NCBI GenBank assembly: GCA_036346375.1 | Contig: CM070514.1 | Location: 20,240,463 to 20,304,462, forward strand | Reading direction: 5' to 3' | From: Guadua angustifolia | Taxonomy: Eukaryota; Streptophyta; Magnoliopsida; Poales; Poaceae | DNA length: 64,000 bases | Part shown: one piece after another, positions 1-9,838 of the stretch | How the letters are laid out: each line of letters opens with the position of its first letter | Numbering within the stretch: the first letter of the stretch is position 1 | Position numbers and translations under genes: made by a program | The notes under the pieces: generated by a model | Database searches by the model: none | What the model was told of the DNA's origin: nothing | The model's input: the letters and a program-made list of their open reading frames with translations, nothing else

Positions 1-1
1 A

Positions 2-1090
2 CCTCTGAAAATACCTGAGTGGAAGTGGGAGGAAATCGGTATGGATTTTATTACCGGTTTACCTCGAACTCAGCAAGGCTTTGATTCGGTATGGGTTATA
101 GTTGATCGCCTAACCAAAGTGGCTCATTTTATTCCGGTGAAAACTACTTACTCCGGAGATCATCTAGCTGAATTGTATATGCCTAGAATTGTGTGCTTAC
201 ATGGTGTACCAAAGAAGATAGTATCGGATCGAGGTACTCAATTTACCTCAAGATTTTGGGATAAGCTGCATACAACAATGGGCACCCGTCTGAATTTTAG
301 TACGGCATATCATCCGCAGACAGATGGTCAGACTGAAAGAGTAAATCAGATACTTAAGGATATGTTAAGAGCTTGCGCTTTGTCATATGCAACCTCATGG
401 GACAAATGCTTGCCATATGCAGAATTTAGCTACAACAATAGTTATCAAGCTAGTTTGAAGATGTCTCCATTTGAAGCTTTATATGGTCATTCATGTCGAA
501 CACCATTAAATTGGAATGAGACGGGAGAACGTCAAGTCTTTGGACCAGACATACTCTTAGATGCAGAGGAAAAGATTGCTCTGATTAGAGAAAGACTGAA
601 GACTGCACAATTAAGGCAAAAGAGTTACGCTGACAACCGACACCGCGAGTTGAGCTTTGAGCCTGAAGATTATGTCTATCTCAAAGTCACGCCGCTCAAA
701 GGAGTTAAGAGGTTCCACACTAAAGGAAAACTTGCCCCAAGATACGTGGGTCCATTCAAAATCTTGAGCCGCAGAGGTGAAGTCGCATATCAATTAGAAT
801 TGCCGCAATCTTTGGTAGGAGTGCACGACGTATTCCATGTATCTCAGGTGAAGAAGTGCCTTCGAGTGCCGACAGAGCAGACACCTCTGGAAGAGATCGA
901 GCTACAAGAAGATCTAACCTACAAGGAATATCCCATCAAGATCTTAGACACAGCTGAACGGGAAATAAGAAACAAATCCATTCGTTTCTGCAGAGTTCAA
1001 TGGAGCAACCACACAGAAAGCGAAGCAACTTCGGAGCGTGAGGAAGATCAGAAGAAAGAGTTTCCCAACCTCTTCTCTAGTCAGCCCTGA
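2..1090 (+). CDS. Ty3/gypsy integrase C-terminal part with chromodomain (element A, partial)
   Basis: The frame is open from the window edge and ends in TGA at 1088-1090; the ATG at 41 is internal, not a real start. It is the end of a pol polyprotein. The integrase core shows the DD35E triad counted from that ATG: D2 (MDFITGL), D63 (VSDRGTQF) and E99 (TDGQTERVN). A GPF-type module (PRYVGPFKIL) follows near residue 233-242, and the last ~50 residues (from about YPIKILDTAERE to EATSEREE) match the chromodomain found at the end of Tekay/Del chromovirus integrases, which helps target insertion into heterochromatin. The usual EATWERE tryptophan is serine. No stop or frameshift is visible, so this is the best preserved coding piece in the window. 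It is followed directly by a polypurine tract and LTR. The protease and RT lie left of the window. Confidence 0.93.
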   Translation, partial: PLKIPEWKWEEIGMDFITGLPRTQQGFDSVWVIVDRLTKVAHFIPVKTTYSGDHLAELYMPRIVCLHGVPKKIVSDRGTQFTSRFWDKLHTTMGTRLNFSTAYHPQTDGQTERVNQILKDMLRACALSYATSWDKCLPYAEFSYNNSYQASLKMSPFEALYGHSCRTPLNWNETGERQVFGPDILLDAEEKIALIRERLKTAQLRQKSYADNRHRELSFEPEDYVYLKVTPLKGVKRFHTKGKLAPRYVGPFKILSRRGEVAYQLELPQSLVGVHDVFHVSQVKKCLRVPTEQTPLEEIELQEDLTYKEYPIKILDTAEREIRNKSIRFCRVQWSNHTESEATSEREEDQKKEFPNLFSSQP

Positions 1091-1110
1091 ATCTCGGGGA
1101 CGAGATTCTG

Positions 1111-1125
1111 TTAAGGGGGGAGGTT
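1111..1125 (+). other. Polypurine tract of element A
   Basis: TTAAGGGGGGAGG lies directly before the LTR start TGTAACATCC. This is the plus-strand primer site for reverse transcription and fixes the orientation of element A as plus. Confidence 0.88.
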
Positions 1126-2093
1126 TGTAACATCCCAAAATTTGTTTTAAATGTATTTATGACATTTTTGAATTAATTGGAATTGTCTGAAATTTACTTG
1201 GAATTTTTTGAGTTAATTCGAATTTAATCTTTATCGAATTAATCTTATAAAATAAAGATCATTCATTTCGAGTGTGCATAAAAATTTAAAATTTAGTTTA
1301 AAATAAAAACAATTGAAAAATAAGAATGTTTCTTTTAAATATTTTCAAAAACATGATCTATAAATAAGGTTTGATTATTTTATAAAAATATGTACAAGTG
1401 TCTGGTTTATTGATAGAATTTTTGCAGAAAATCTATACATCGAAAAACTATGAAACCAACTTTGTTAAGTTCCAAATATTCCCTAGTATTTGGGAGAATT
1501 TTCCAAGATTTTTGGAACTATTCTACCATTTTATTCTAATCGCTATCTCTTCTGAATACTATTCAAATTCTCATTAAGTTTGTTGGTGACGTAATGAAGC
1601 ATTCATTTGCCGCTTCATTTCCCAGCCAGTTCATTCCTTGCTATTCATTTCCTAGCCGTTTTGTTGCTGTTTTGTTTTCCAGCCAAACCATTCATTTGCC
1701 ATTTCATTTCCCAGCCGATTCATTTCCCTGCTGTTTCATTCTTTCACCTTCCAGCCGTTTCAATCCTTTACCATTTCATTTCCTACCAGCCATTTCTTCC
1801 TTTCCATACACAGGAAGAATCTTCCCTTGGTTTGTTGCTGCCCGGTCGAACGCCGCCTAGACGTCTTCTCCTGCGTCGCCACCGTCGCTACTACCGCCGA
1901 CCGGTACCTCTTTTCTCTCGCGCGCGCTCTGTTTCTGTTTTGATCTCGTTCTGTGTATTTGCACATATAATTACATGTATATATTAGGTTGATTCATAGG
2001 CTTGTATACGTACAAATATATTAGGCCAAATCATGAACATATGTATATATATGAGTACGTAATCTTGTATACATGGTTATGTTAGGATGTATG

Positions 2094-2139
<46 letters not shown>
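2094..2139. repeat. (TA)n microsatellite
   Basis: About 23 uninterrupted TA units inside the LTR of element A. Nearby sequence (2000-2340) is rich in TATATG/CATATA words. Confidence 0.95.
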
Positions 2140-2142
<3 letters not shown>

Positions 2143-4391
2143 CTGACGTATACACATGTATATCCTATACTTTAGGAAGCATGCGTGTATATGTACACAT
2201 ATATTTGTATTCGGAATGAACGCTTGTATACATATATATGTTAGTATATACGTACGCATGTATATATATATTAGGCCAAATGCATGCTTCCATATTCATG
2301 TTAGCATGTATGCATATCCACGTATATGTTAGGCTGCATGCAAGTATATAAATATGCTAGAGGTGTATACACATATATATTAGGACTGTATACCTGGCTG
2401 CCGTGCACCGCGTCACCTCCGCCGCCACCGACTAGTTTCCGCCGCCGCCGACTGATTTGCCGACTAGTTTCCACCGCCACGATCGGGTTTGTCGATTGGT
2501 TTTGGCCACGACCGGGTTCTGTCGGCCATTGGTTTTGGTCGAAGCCGTCCATGCGTCTTCATTTTTCTCATACGTGTAGCTAGAACCGAAGCAAACCAAA
2601 GAAGCATGAACAATATGCATATATGGGATGAATAGTGCCATGCATAGAAGATGTGAAGTTTTGTAGCGAATTCGTTACCAAATTGTGGATTTTGTCTTTT
2701 TCATTACAAAATCATTTTAAGACCAAATTGCATGCAACAAATTGTGTAAATTTGTGAAAATTAATACCTAGCTATGTTAATTTTACTAGAACTTTATAAT
2801 TAAATTTATATTCTCAAAATATTCGCGGAAAGTCCAAATTTACGAATTTTGTAGCTCTTAAACTATACGCTTAAAAATATCAAAATAAATTTATAAATCT
2901 TAGAAAATGCTAAACTAATTATCTGGAAGTTTTCATGAAGTTACAAATTAGTTTGATTTGTTGTATTTTTCCGAATGTGTATTTGTACATAGTTTTGAGT
3001 GTTTATTTGGTTCTTTATCTACTATGCGTAGACGTCGAGCTGTGTGAGGGTGTTAATTTCGAGGAACAAGCTCAAGATCAAGATCTGGACCAAGACCAGC
3101 TGATATTCGAAGGCAAGTTATGCGTTGATCATTTTGCTCCTAAGTTTTAAAATGTATTTTGATTCAAACTATGCATGCTAAATTAATTAAAAATGGATTT
3201 AATTAATTTGGGTAAATTAGTTAATCAACCTATCTGTTATTGCCACCTTGACAGTAATATTTGTATGCCATGATTCATTTGTTGCCTAAATGATAATAAT
3301 AGTTGGATGTAATGATATGCCAACACGGGAGGCTAAACCGTAAATAGTTGCTTAGCTTTGCATATATCGTGAATAATCTTTTAAAAATACAAAAGCAATA
3401 TTGACTAAAGGAATAATGAATGAATTTTGGTAAACGGTTGAATGTGGTTGGTAATGACGTTGAAATGTGGAGACCTGTGTGGTTCTACATGGAGGTTAAA
3501 TTACTGGCATGTGTTTGCACTGTAAAACAACTTGGGATGAGAAATGTTTTAGACTGAGGCAAGTGGACCGAGGTTGTGTGCCAGGAAGAGCCTGTGTGGC
3601 AAATGAGGTGGCTGTGTGCCAAACTTTTGGGAAAAAGGAAGTCTTGCCTTGGTCACCCTAAGGACTTAACCTTGCAAGCCTTTGATCTGAGTCATTCATA
3701 CAACCACATAGCTGGTATGGGACATACCTAGTTGAGTATGATTCCGAAGTCTTAGCATGTGAGACCTCAGGTGGTTTTGTATCTGTGGATGTGGGAAGAA
3801 GGGTGTAGTGTTTACCATTGCGGTCTTACATCTCTTCAACGGTATATGTTGGCCTCATATACGCTCTGTGTGAGAGAAGGGGCGAGGGGAACTATATCGG
3901 GAGAATGCATACGATGAGGATGGAAGTTTGGAAAGACTTTGTTATGGTTACTACTTTGAGTGGTGTTTAACTATATCGTGTGGGTAAAGTGTATAACCTC
4001 TGCAGAGTGTACAAACTATTCGAATAGCCGTGTTCACGGTATTGAACATAGCTCGGGGATTACAGTTAAGGGTTAGATCTTTGAAAATAAAATGGGAGTG
4101 AATGGCTGTGTGCCAGGGATAATTGTGAAATTTGACTCAGGACTGTGTGTCAAAAATAAGTGGAAAAACAATTTCAGAAACTTATTATATATGGTTTTGC
4201 TGCTTTCCATCTAAATAAATAGTAAGTTAAATATTGAAGCAATGCAAAATAACCAATTGAGCCATTCCTTTGTAACAAGCCATGCATGTAGTAATAGAAC
4301 TACATTTTGTGCATGACTTGTTGAGTACGGTGTGTACTCACCCTTGCGGACAACAATTTACCAGAGGAGGAGTCTACGCCTGTTTGGGAAG

Positions 4392-4396
4392 AGGAG
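4392..4396. repeat. Target site duplication of element B, left copy (AGGAG)
   Basis: AGGAG precedes the left LTR of B; the same 5 bases follow its right LTR at 25416-25420. A perfect 5-bp duplication is typical of Ty3/gypsy integration and proves B's boundaries. Confidence 0.92.
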
Positions 4397-5321
4397 TGTC
4401 GGTGTTTCGTATAACCGGCAAGTAAATTTGTAAGTATAGGGGCCGCACATTCCCTCTCCTTGAATGGTTAGACTCAAGGAGCCCAAGATGTATACTGGTT
4501 CGGGCCGAATATCCCTACGTCCAGTTTGTGGTGGTGGTTTGTATTGCTCAGGATGCAGAGGATTACAAGGTGTTACAAGCGAGGGCAAAAGGGCTGACCT
4601 AATGCGCTTCGTCCGAGTGAAACGAGCGAGAGTTCGATCGACTGATCGTTCGACCCCTTCCCTGAGGGTCCTGCCTCCCTTTATATAGTCGGAGGGGGCA
4701 AGTTACACGGGAATTTGGATAGGAAAAAGTAGGGGTACGCTACGCCCGGGAGTCCCGGTCTTCGATCCTGTGACCGACGAGTTCTGTTCGTCCCACGCCC
4801 AGGTTAGTAGACACAATGGCGGCGTTCCATTGGGAAGCGGCGACTGCTGCCCTCTGTCGCTGTCAGTCTTGCCGCCGCTATGTTTGACTCTGTACCGCCT
4901 CGGGACGGAGCGCATCTCACCACTGTATCTGACGGGGTGAAGAGACCGGTGCTTGACTTAGGCGGCCTCCTGGCCACCTTGGGAAGGAGCCACCTGCTCC
5001 AGCATAGCCGTCATGTCCACGGGCAGGTGACCAGCTTGATGTTGACTGGCGATGTAGCGGAGGTCGTTGAGTCGAAGCTCGTTGGGGCTCCCGACTAGCG
5101 GCTGGTCGAACTGCAGGGCGCCGACCAGCGGCTCGGTCGGGCTCATGGGCGCCCGACTAGCGGCTGGTCAGGCGCCTGGTGGGCTAGATCGAGTCGAGGT
5201 CGCCGTGGCTCAACAGACCTTCGGCTGGCGAGGCGAAAGACGGCCCATTTTGGTGTTCCAGCCGATATTTAGTGATAATCCCATCTTGCTGTGGGGTACC
5301 CCCTGGTATGAATATTCGTCA
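4397..5321 (-). mobile_element. 3' LTR of element B
   Basis: On the minus strand the LTR starts TGACGAATATTCATACC and ends CGAAACACCGACA. It is 925 bp long. A TATA box on the minus strand (CTATATAAAG, 4679-4688) marks the U3 promoter; the same site is at 24770-24778 in the right LTR. The right copy matches over its length but is split by insertion D. Confidence 0.9.
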
Positions 5322-5336
5322 GTAGCCCCCGGGGCA
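5322..5336 (-). other. Polypurine tract of element B
   Basis: Read on the minus strand, CCCCGGGGGCTAC abuts the LTR start TGACGAAT. The GGGGGCTAC form is common in grass Tat elements; element G has the same at 63394-63406. Confidence 0.75.
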
Positions 5337-5465
5337 GGGCCGGAACACGCGCGTGTTCCTGGATGGGCCCACCACTTCGATGGCGCGATCTACTTGCATG
5401 CATGGCGACGCTTCGGCTTCTTACGTCTTCATTTACTTGGAACCGTTCGGCTTCTGCGTCTTGAG

Positions 5466-5476
5466 CATATATGAGG
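5466..5476 (+). promoter_or_regulatory. TATA-like box of antisense unit 1 in B
   Basis: CATATATGAGG lies about 90 bases before the ATG at 5561 and reads on the strand opposite to B's gag-pol. Its spacing from the ATG and from the LTR (about 145 bp) mirrors the TATATATA box of the antisense ORF in element G. Confidence 0.45.
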
Positions 5477-5560
5477 GGTACGGCCGCAAGCGTTCGGGGC
5501 AATCGCTTGCCACCCGAATTTCCCACTGCGCCGTGACGTTGAGCTGTCTTCAAATCTTCG

Positions 5561-5794
5561 ATGGCTGGGCTGGTGTTTAGCTTTGGAGACGAAGTGCCGC
5601 CGGCGCCCACGGACGAGGAGGCCTTCTTAGTGGAGCTTTGGGCTGACTCCAAGCTCACCATGGCCGAGTGGGTCGAGGAAGACACTGCCGCTTGCGATGC
5701 CGCCGCCGTCGACGCGCTGATCGACGCCGTCCCGAAGCTCATCAAGGCGAGGGACGCCCTTATCGAAGCGGTTAGGCGCGCGTGCGGCGCTTAG
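5561..5794 (+). CDS. Small acidic antisense ORF in element B (77 aa, function unknown)
   Basis: An intact ORF from ATG 5561 to TAG 5792-5794. The product is acidic (FGDEVPPAPTDEEAFLVEL near the N-terminus, WVEEDTAACDAAAVDALID in the middle) and likely helical at the C-terminal half (ALIDAVPKLIKARDALIEAV). There is no signal peptide, membrane segment or known motif I can recognise. It lies where Tat elements usually begin their antisense extra ORF, 240 bp inside the 3' LTR, and it follows a TATA-like box. It lacks the Transposase_28 domain seen in the corresponding gene of element G. It may be a separate small gene or the surviving first exon of a longer antisense gene whose later part is the coiled-coil ORF at 9839-10900. 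Strong GC bias at third positions supports coding. Confidence 0.55.
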   Translation: MAGLVFSFGDEVPPAPTDEEAFLVELWADSKLTMAEWVEEDTAACDAAAVDALIDAVPKLIKARDALIEAVRRACGA

Positions 5795-5949
5795 ATTCCT
5801 ACGCCGTCTTGATGTTTTTGATGCTTCTTGATCGCGGAAATGGGAACAATTTACATTGCGTGCAATATATGACTGCTCTCTCGGAAGCTTTGTACGTGTG
5901 ACCCTTCGAACTTTAGCCGTAACATCGAGTAATAAAGCAACGGGCTCTT
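5795..5949. other. Downstream sequence of antisense unit 1, no gene seen
   Basis: About 155 bases of mixed composition with AATAAAG at about 5932, which could serve as a polyadenylation signal for the small antisense ORF. No coding potential was recognised. Confidence 0.4.
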
Positions 5950-6229
5950 CGGGGTGGCCGCCTTGGTCGATCGAGCCCGACCGACTTGGTCGGCCGGTCT
6001 TGACCTGATGCGCGCAAGCGCACCCGGTGGGTGTAGCCCCCGAGCCCCCGAGTAGGTTGGAGAGCTAGTCGGGGGGTTACCTTGGTCGGCACAAATCCGA
6101 CTGAGCGAAGCAAGGGGACTCGATTAGTCCCAAGCCCCCGAGTGAATCGGAAGGCTGCTTTAGTTGGCGGAGCCCGACCGACTTGGTCGGCCGGTTCTGA
6201 CCGGGTGTGCGCGAGCGCACCCGGTGGGT
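5950..6229. repeat. Imperfect ~197-bp tandem repeat inside B
   Basis: The segment GCCCGACCGACTTGGTCGG...CGCACCCGGTGGGT occurs at 5975-6032 and again at 6172-6229, about 197 bp apart, with several 'AGCCCCCGAG' words between them. The second copy is cut by element C at 6230. Confidence 0.8.
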
Positions 6230-6587
6230 TGTAACAGCCCAATTTTCATTAATCCGGTAAGTGAGGCTTGTCTTGCTGACGTCTTTCATGATGTCATTAC
6301 TTCCTCATTTAATTATAATCACACAAGTGTTAGGACATTCATCTTGCATAAAGAGGGAGTACCAAAACCCTAACAAATCATTTTCCAAAACTGCCCACAT
6401 GTTATTTCCCCTTAGTCAATGACATGCGGGCCATGTTCATAAGAGAGAGGAGAGTAGGCTGCACATATCTACTATAACACTTCTCACTTTACCTACCCCT
6501 ATCCATTTACCTAACAAGTCAATGACACATGGGTCCTACCTTGCATAGGAACTTGAGGCTGCACATCCTCTCCATGACTGTTCTCAC
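6230..6587 (+). mobile_element. 5' LTR remnant of element C
   Basis: It matches 7553-7910 almost base for base (8 differences, no gaps) and stops at TCTCACT, where integrase sequence begins. Confidence 0.9.
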
Positions 6588-7490
6588 TGTGAGCAAGTTA
6601 GCTGAGTTGTATCTTTATCGAATTGTCTCTCTTCATGGTGTTCCCAAAAGGATTGTCTCAGATCAAGGTACCCAGTTTACCTCGCATTTTTGGCAATGCC
6701 TCCACAAGGCCATGGGGACTCAACTCTCTTTCAGCACCGCTTATCATCCGCAGACGGATGGACAAACTGAACGGGTGAACCAAATTCTTGAAGATATGCT
6801 TAGAGCTTGTGCCCTTACTTACGGCAAGAATTGGGAGAAATGCTTACCTTTCGCGGAATTCTTCTACAACAATAGCTATCAAGCTAGTCTCCAAATGAGT
6901 CCATTCGAGGCTCTCTATGGGAGATCTTGCAGAACTCCACTTAAGCTGTTCGAGTCAGGAGAGACCCTCTTTGGTCTGAACTAGTCACCAAGCGTAAGAG
7001 CAAGTTTGATTCATTCGTGAATGGTTGCGGACCACGCAGATCTCGTCAAAAACTCTGTTCGACCGTCGCCGCCGTGAACTCAAGTTCGAAGTTGGTGATC
7101 ACATCTATCTCAAGGTCTCACCAATTAAAGGTATTCGTCGGTTTCATGTGAAGGGAAAGCTAGCCCCTCGTTACATTGGACCTTTCCGGATTATAGCCAG
7201 GCGAGGAGCGGTGGCATATCAATTAGAGCTTCCCCCTTCGCTGGCCGATGTGCATGATGTTTTTCATGTCTCTCAATTGAAGAAATGCCTTCGTGTCCCA
7301 AAAGGCTACAGAGTTGGACACTCTCGAATTACAACCCGATCTATCCTACAAGGAGCATCCCATTTGTATTCTTGACGAGAGGGAGCGTGTTACTCGAAAC
7401 CACACCATCAAATTCCTTAAGGTTCAATGGAGTAATCACACCCCTAATGAGGCCACATGGGAACGGGAGGATTATCTTCGAGCTGAATAA
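6588..7490 (+). pseudogene. Integrase C-terminal part and chromodomain of element C (frameshifted)
   Basis: The frame from 6594 reads into the integrase catalytic core: IVSDQGTQFTS holds the second D and TDGQTERVN the E; the first D is lost in the deletion. Stops occur near 6982 and at about 7018, and the frame then changes. The GPF-like module (PRYIGPFRII) and LKKCLRV lie at 7170-7300 in one frame and the chromodomain (YKEHPICILDE to EATWERED) at about 7350-7480 in another, ending in TAA at 7488-7490. The last 400 bp parallel element A, so C is a relative of the same chromovirus clade. It cannot make a functional integrase. Confidence 0.9.
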
Positions 7491-7536
7491 CCCTACCTCT
7501 TCAATGGAGCCGTGTAATCTCGGGGTCGAGATTCTT

Positions 7537-7552
7537 TTAAGGGGGGAGGGCT
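7537..7552 (+). other. Polypurine tract of element C
   Basis: TTTTAAGGGGGGAGGGCT immediately precedes the LTR start TGTAACAGCCC at 7553. Confidence 0.88.
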
Positions 7553-9608
7553 TGTAACAGCCCAATTTTCGTTAATCCGGTAAGTGAGGCTTGTCTTGCT
7601 GACGTCTTTCATGATATCATTATTTTCTCATTTAATTATAATCATACAAGTGTTAGGACATTCATCTTGCATAAAGAGGGAGTACCAAAACCCTAACAAA
7701 TCATTTTCCAAAACTGCCCACATGTTATTTCCCCTTAGTCAATGACATGCGGGCCATGTTCATAAGAGAGAGGAGAGTAGGCTGCACATATCTAATATAA
7801 CACTTCTCACTTTACCTACCCCTACCCATTTACCTAACAAGTCAATGACACATGGGTCCTACCTTGCATAGGAACTTGAGGCTGCACATCCTCTCCATGA
7901 CTTTTCTCACTCCAATCACTCATACCCACCCCTTTTCTCACCCTATGACATGTGGGACCTAGCCCCACATGTAAGGCATGAATGGGCAGCCATATATAAG
8001 GTTCTCCACCTTGTTTTCTCCTCCCCTACTGCTCATTTGCTCAGCCCCAAACCAGAAAACAGCAAGCACTCTTCCTCCAAAACCCTTGCCATTCTTCCCC
8101 TCAAATCCCCACAAGTTTTAAGTTTAAGCTTGTGCATGTTATACCACCTTGAAGCCAAGATCAAGAGCTTCAAATCCATCCAAATGGATTCTTGAGGCAC
8201 CAAGTTTTGGGTGAGTGGCAACCGGTTTTCTTTCTCACCATGTTCTGAAATTTTGCCAATGTGACTCATTTCCTTCTTCTCCATGGAATCCATCACTACA
8301 CCTTGGATCGGATCGCGCATGTTGCATGGAAGCTTGAGGAGGAAGGCTAGTTGCTGTTGCAAGCACGAGCAAGCGAGGTCATCGTCGTCTACACGAGCTA
8401 GGAGTAGGCGCACCACGAGAACTGGCGTTGCGACACTTTCTTGTCATTCCCTCGCCGAAACCAACCTTCCCCAAGTGCAAAAGCAATCTTGTAGTGGTAA
8501 TATTCTGCCCTAGTCCATCCCTTTGAAACACTAGTCCATTCCTTTCAAGTGTAGAGGACAATAGACAAATAGCCGTTTTTGAAACAGACTGCTCAACCGG
8601 ATACTCCAGGGATTTCATCCGGACACTCCGGGGATTTCATCCGGATACTCCGGATAGGGCAGAATATGTGAGACCGAGGGTGTCAACCCGGACACTCCGG
8701 GGTTTTGTCCGGATACTCCGGAGAGGGCAGACCGAGAGGGTCAACCCGGATACTCCGGGGTTAAAACCCGGATACTCTGGACATAATTCAATAAAAACTT
8801 TTGGACTTAAACTTTTAACGCAAAACTCAATTAGTATTTTCATATTACCATTAGTACTACCCATCATGAGCATTTCATGCATCTTTTAATCATGTGCACC
8901 ATTGGAGTTCTTGATTTGGTGTTTATGAATTTGGATTTTCTCGATTAGGTGTTGACGCTTCGGAAGGCACTCCAAAGTGCGACTCACGCCTTCAAGTCAA
9001 GAACGAGCGACAAGGCACTACCTTACTCCTTGACCATGATTGCTCCTACTATTTGAAATTTACATTTTTGGAATTATTTTATCAATTGCATGCTTACTTT
9101 CAACTACAATTATATTGGGTAGAAATTTTAGCTATTACCACATTTTGATGTTATCCTCTTATCATGATCTTTCCATGTTCCATTGTCGCCCTAGGTGGTT
9201 GGTTTATTGTTATTGTATATGGGTTCGTGTGAATTGCTTAGCCATGCTTAGAACATCATTAGAAACCGCGATAGATGGACTTAGTCCATTGGTCGCAATG
9301 ATTGAGAATTATTATGATTATGATGGTTTCAAATGTTGGTTCATGAGTAGAGATGTTGGTTAAGGACCCTAAGGATTAAATCCTGGTGACGTCTCTTTGA
9401 GTAACTATCGTGCGAACCACACGCTGTTTATGGGACCGGCGTAACCAAGTACTTGTGTATGACTAGGGTATGTAAACCATGTGCACTCGGAATCCCTTGA
9501 GCTTAGTGGAGCGTCAAGGAATGACCGCCGAAATTCCTTGGGCTTAGTGGAGCGCTAAGGAATGTCCTCGGAGTCCCTCGAACTTTGTTGAGTTGGGGAT
9601 GTCCAACA
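7553..9608 (+). mobile_element. 3' LTR of element C
   Basis: About 2.06 kb. A TATA box (ATATATAAGG, 7992-8001) with CT-rich sequence after it marks the likely promoter. Short ORFs within are not supported. The block 8590-8780 holds degenerate copies of CCGGATACTCCGGGG, and 9480-9600 holds two copies of CCTTGAGCTTAGTGGAGCG-like text. Confidence 0.8.
8590..8785. repeat. Short palindromic repeats (CCGGATACTCCGG type) in LTR of C
   Basis: Eight or more degenerate copies of CCGGA(T/C)ACTCCGG are spaced 15-50 bp apart, separated by phrases such as GATTTCAT and GGGTCAACC. Each copy is close to a palindrome. Confidence 0.8.
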
Positions 9609-9750
9609 ACGGGTGTACTCCTTGATCCACACACACCGGGCACTGGGCACGCGGGATCAAGGGTCACAGTCATCGCGCTGGACGTGGAGTTAATGCGCGT
9701 GCGGCGCTCCGCTCGATGCGGTGCCCTCTTGGACCGCTCCGCCCCGCCTC

Positions 9751-9758
9751 TATAAATA
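9751..9758 (+). promoter_or_regulatory. TATA box of antisense unit 2 in B
   Basis: TATAAATA sits in GC-rich sequence 88 bases before the ATG at 9839, a normal plant spacing for a TATA box plus short leader. It reads opposite to B's gag-pol. Confidence 0.65.
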
Positions 9759-9838
9759 CGGCATGGGGGGCGTGAGGGCGACCACGCCTAGCCATTTCCT
9801 TTGCCTCTTTGCGGCGCTCCTTGTGTCTTGAGTACTAG

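Larger units (their letters stand above)
1126..4396 (+). mobile_element. 3' LTR of Tekay-type element A, first part (interrupted)
   Basis: The LTR begins TGTAACATCCC right after the polypurine tract. It is AT-rich, non-coding and carries a long TA repeat. It stops at 4396, where Tat element B is inserted, and resumes at 25416/25421; the two parts together give an LTR of about 3.6 kb, a normal size for this family. The text on either side of B joins smoothly when compared with the related solo LTR D (reverse complement of 17479-24568), for example the 'gttgagt..ggtgtgtactcacccttgcgg' stretch near 4320-4350 versus 17825-17860 on the other strand. Short ORFs inside are not supported as genes. 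Confidence 0.88.
6230..9608 (+). mobile_element. Internally deleted Tekay-type retrotransposon C
   Basis: It begins TGTAACAGCCC at 6230 and its second LTR begins with the same words at 7553. The first LTR survives for only 358 bp, then runs straight into integrase sequence: most of the LTR, gag, protease, RT and RNase H are missing. The right end is placed at CCAACA (9608). The host sequence before it ends TGGGT (6225-6229) and after it reads ACGGGTGT, so a clean 5-bp duplication is not visible and the right boundary is uncertain by a few tens of bases. The aligned LTR parts differ at 8 of 358 positions, making C younger than its host B. Confidence 0.85.

Noticed and set aside
2301..2640. ORFs on both strands around 2.3-2.6 kb
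   Set aside because: They lie in the LTR of A and come from GCCGCC/CGACTAGTTTCC short repeats; no gene features.
9040..9363. 107-codon ORF in the LTR of C
   Set aside because: LTR sequence; no motif and no sign of selection.
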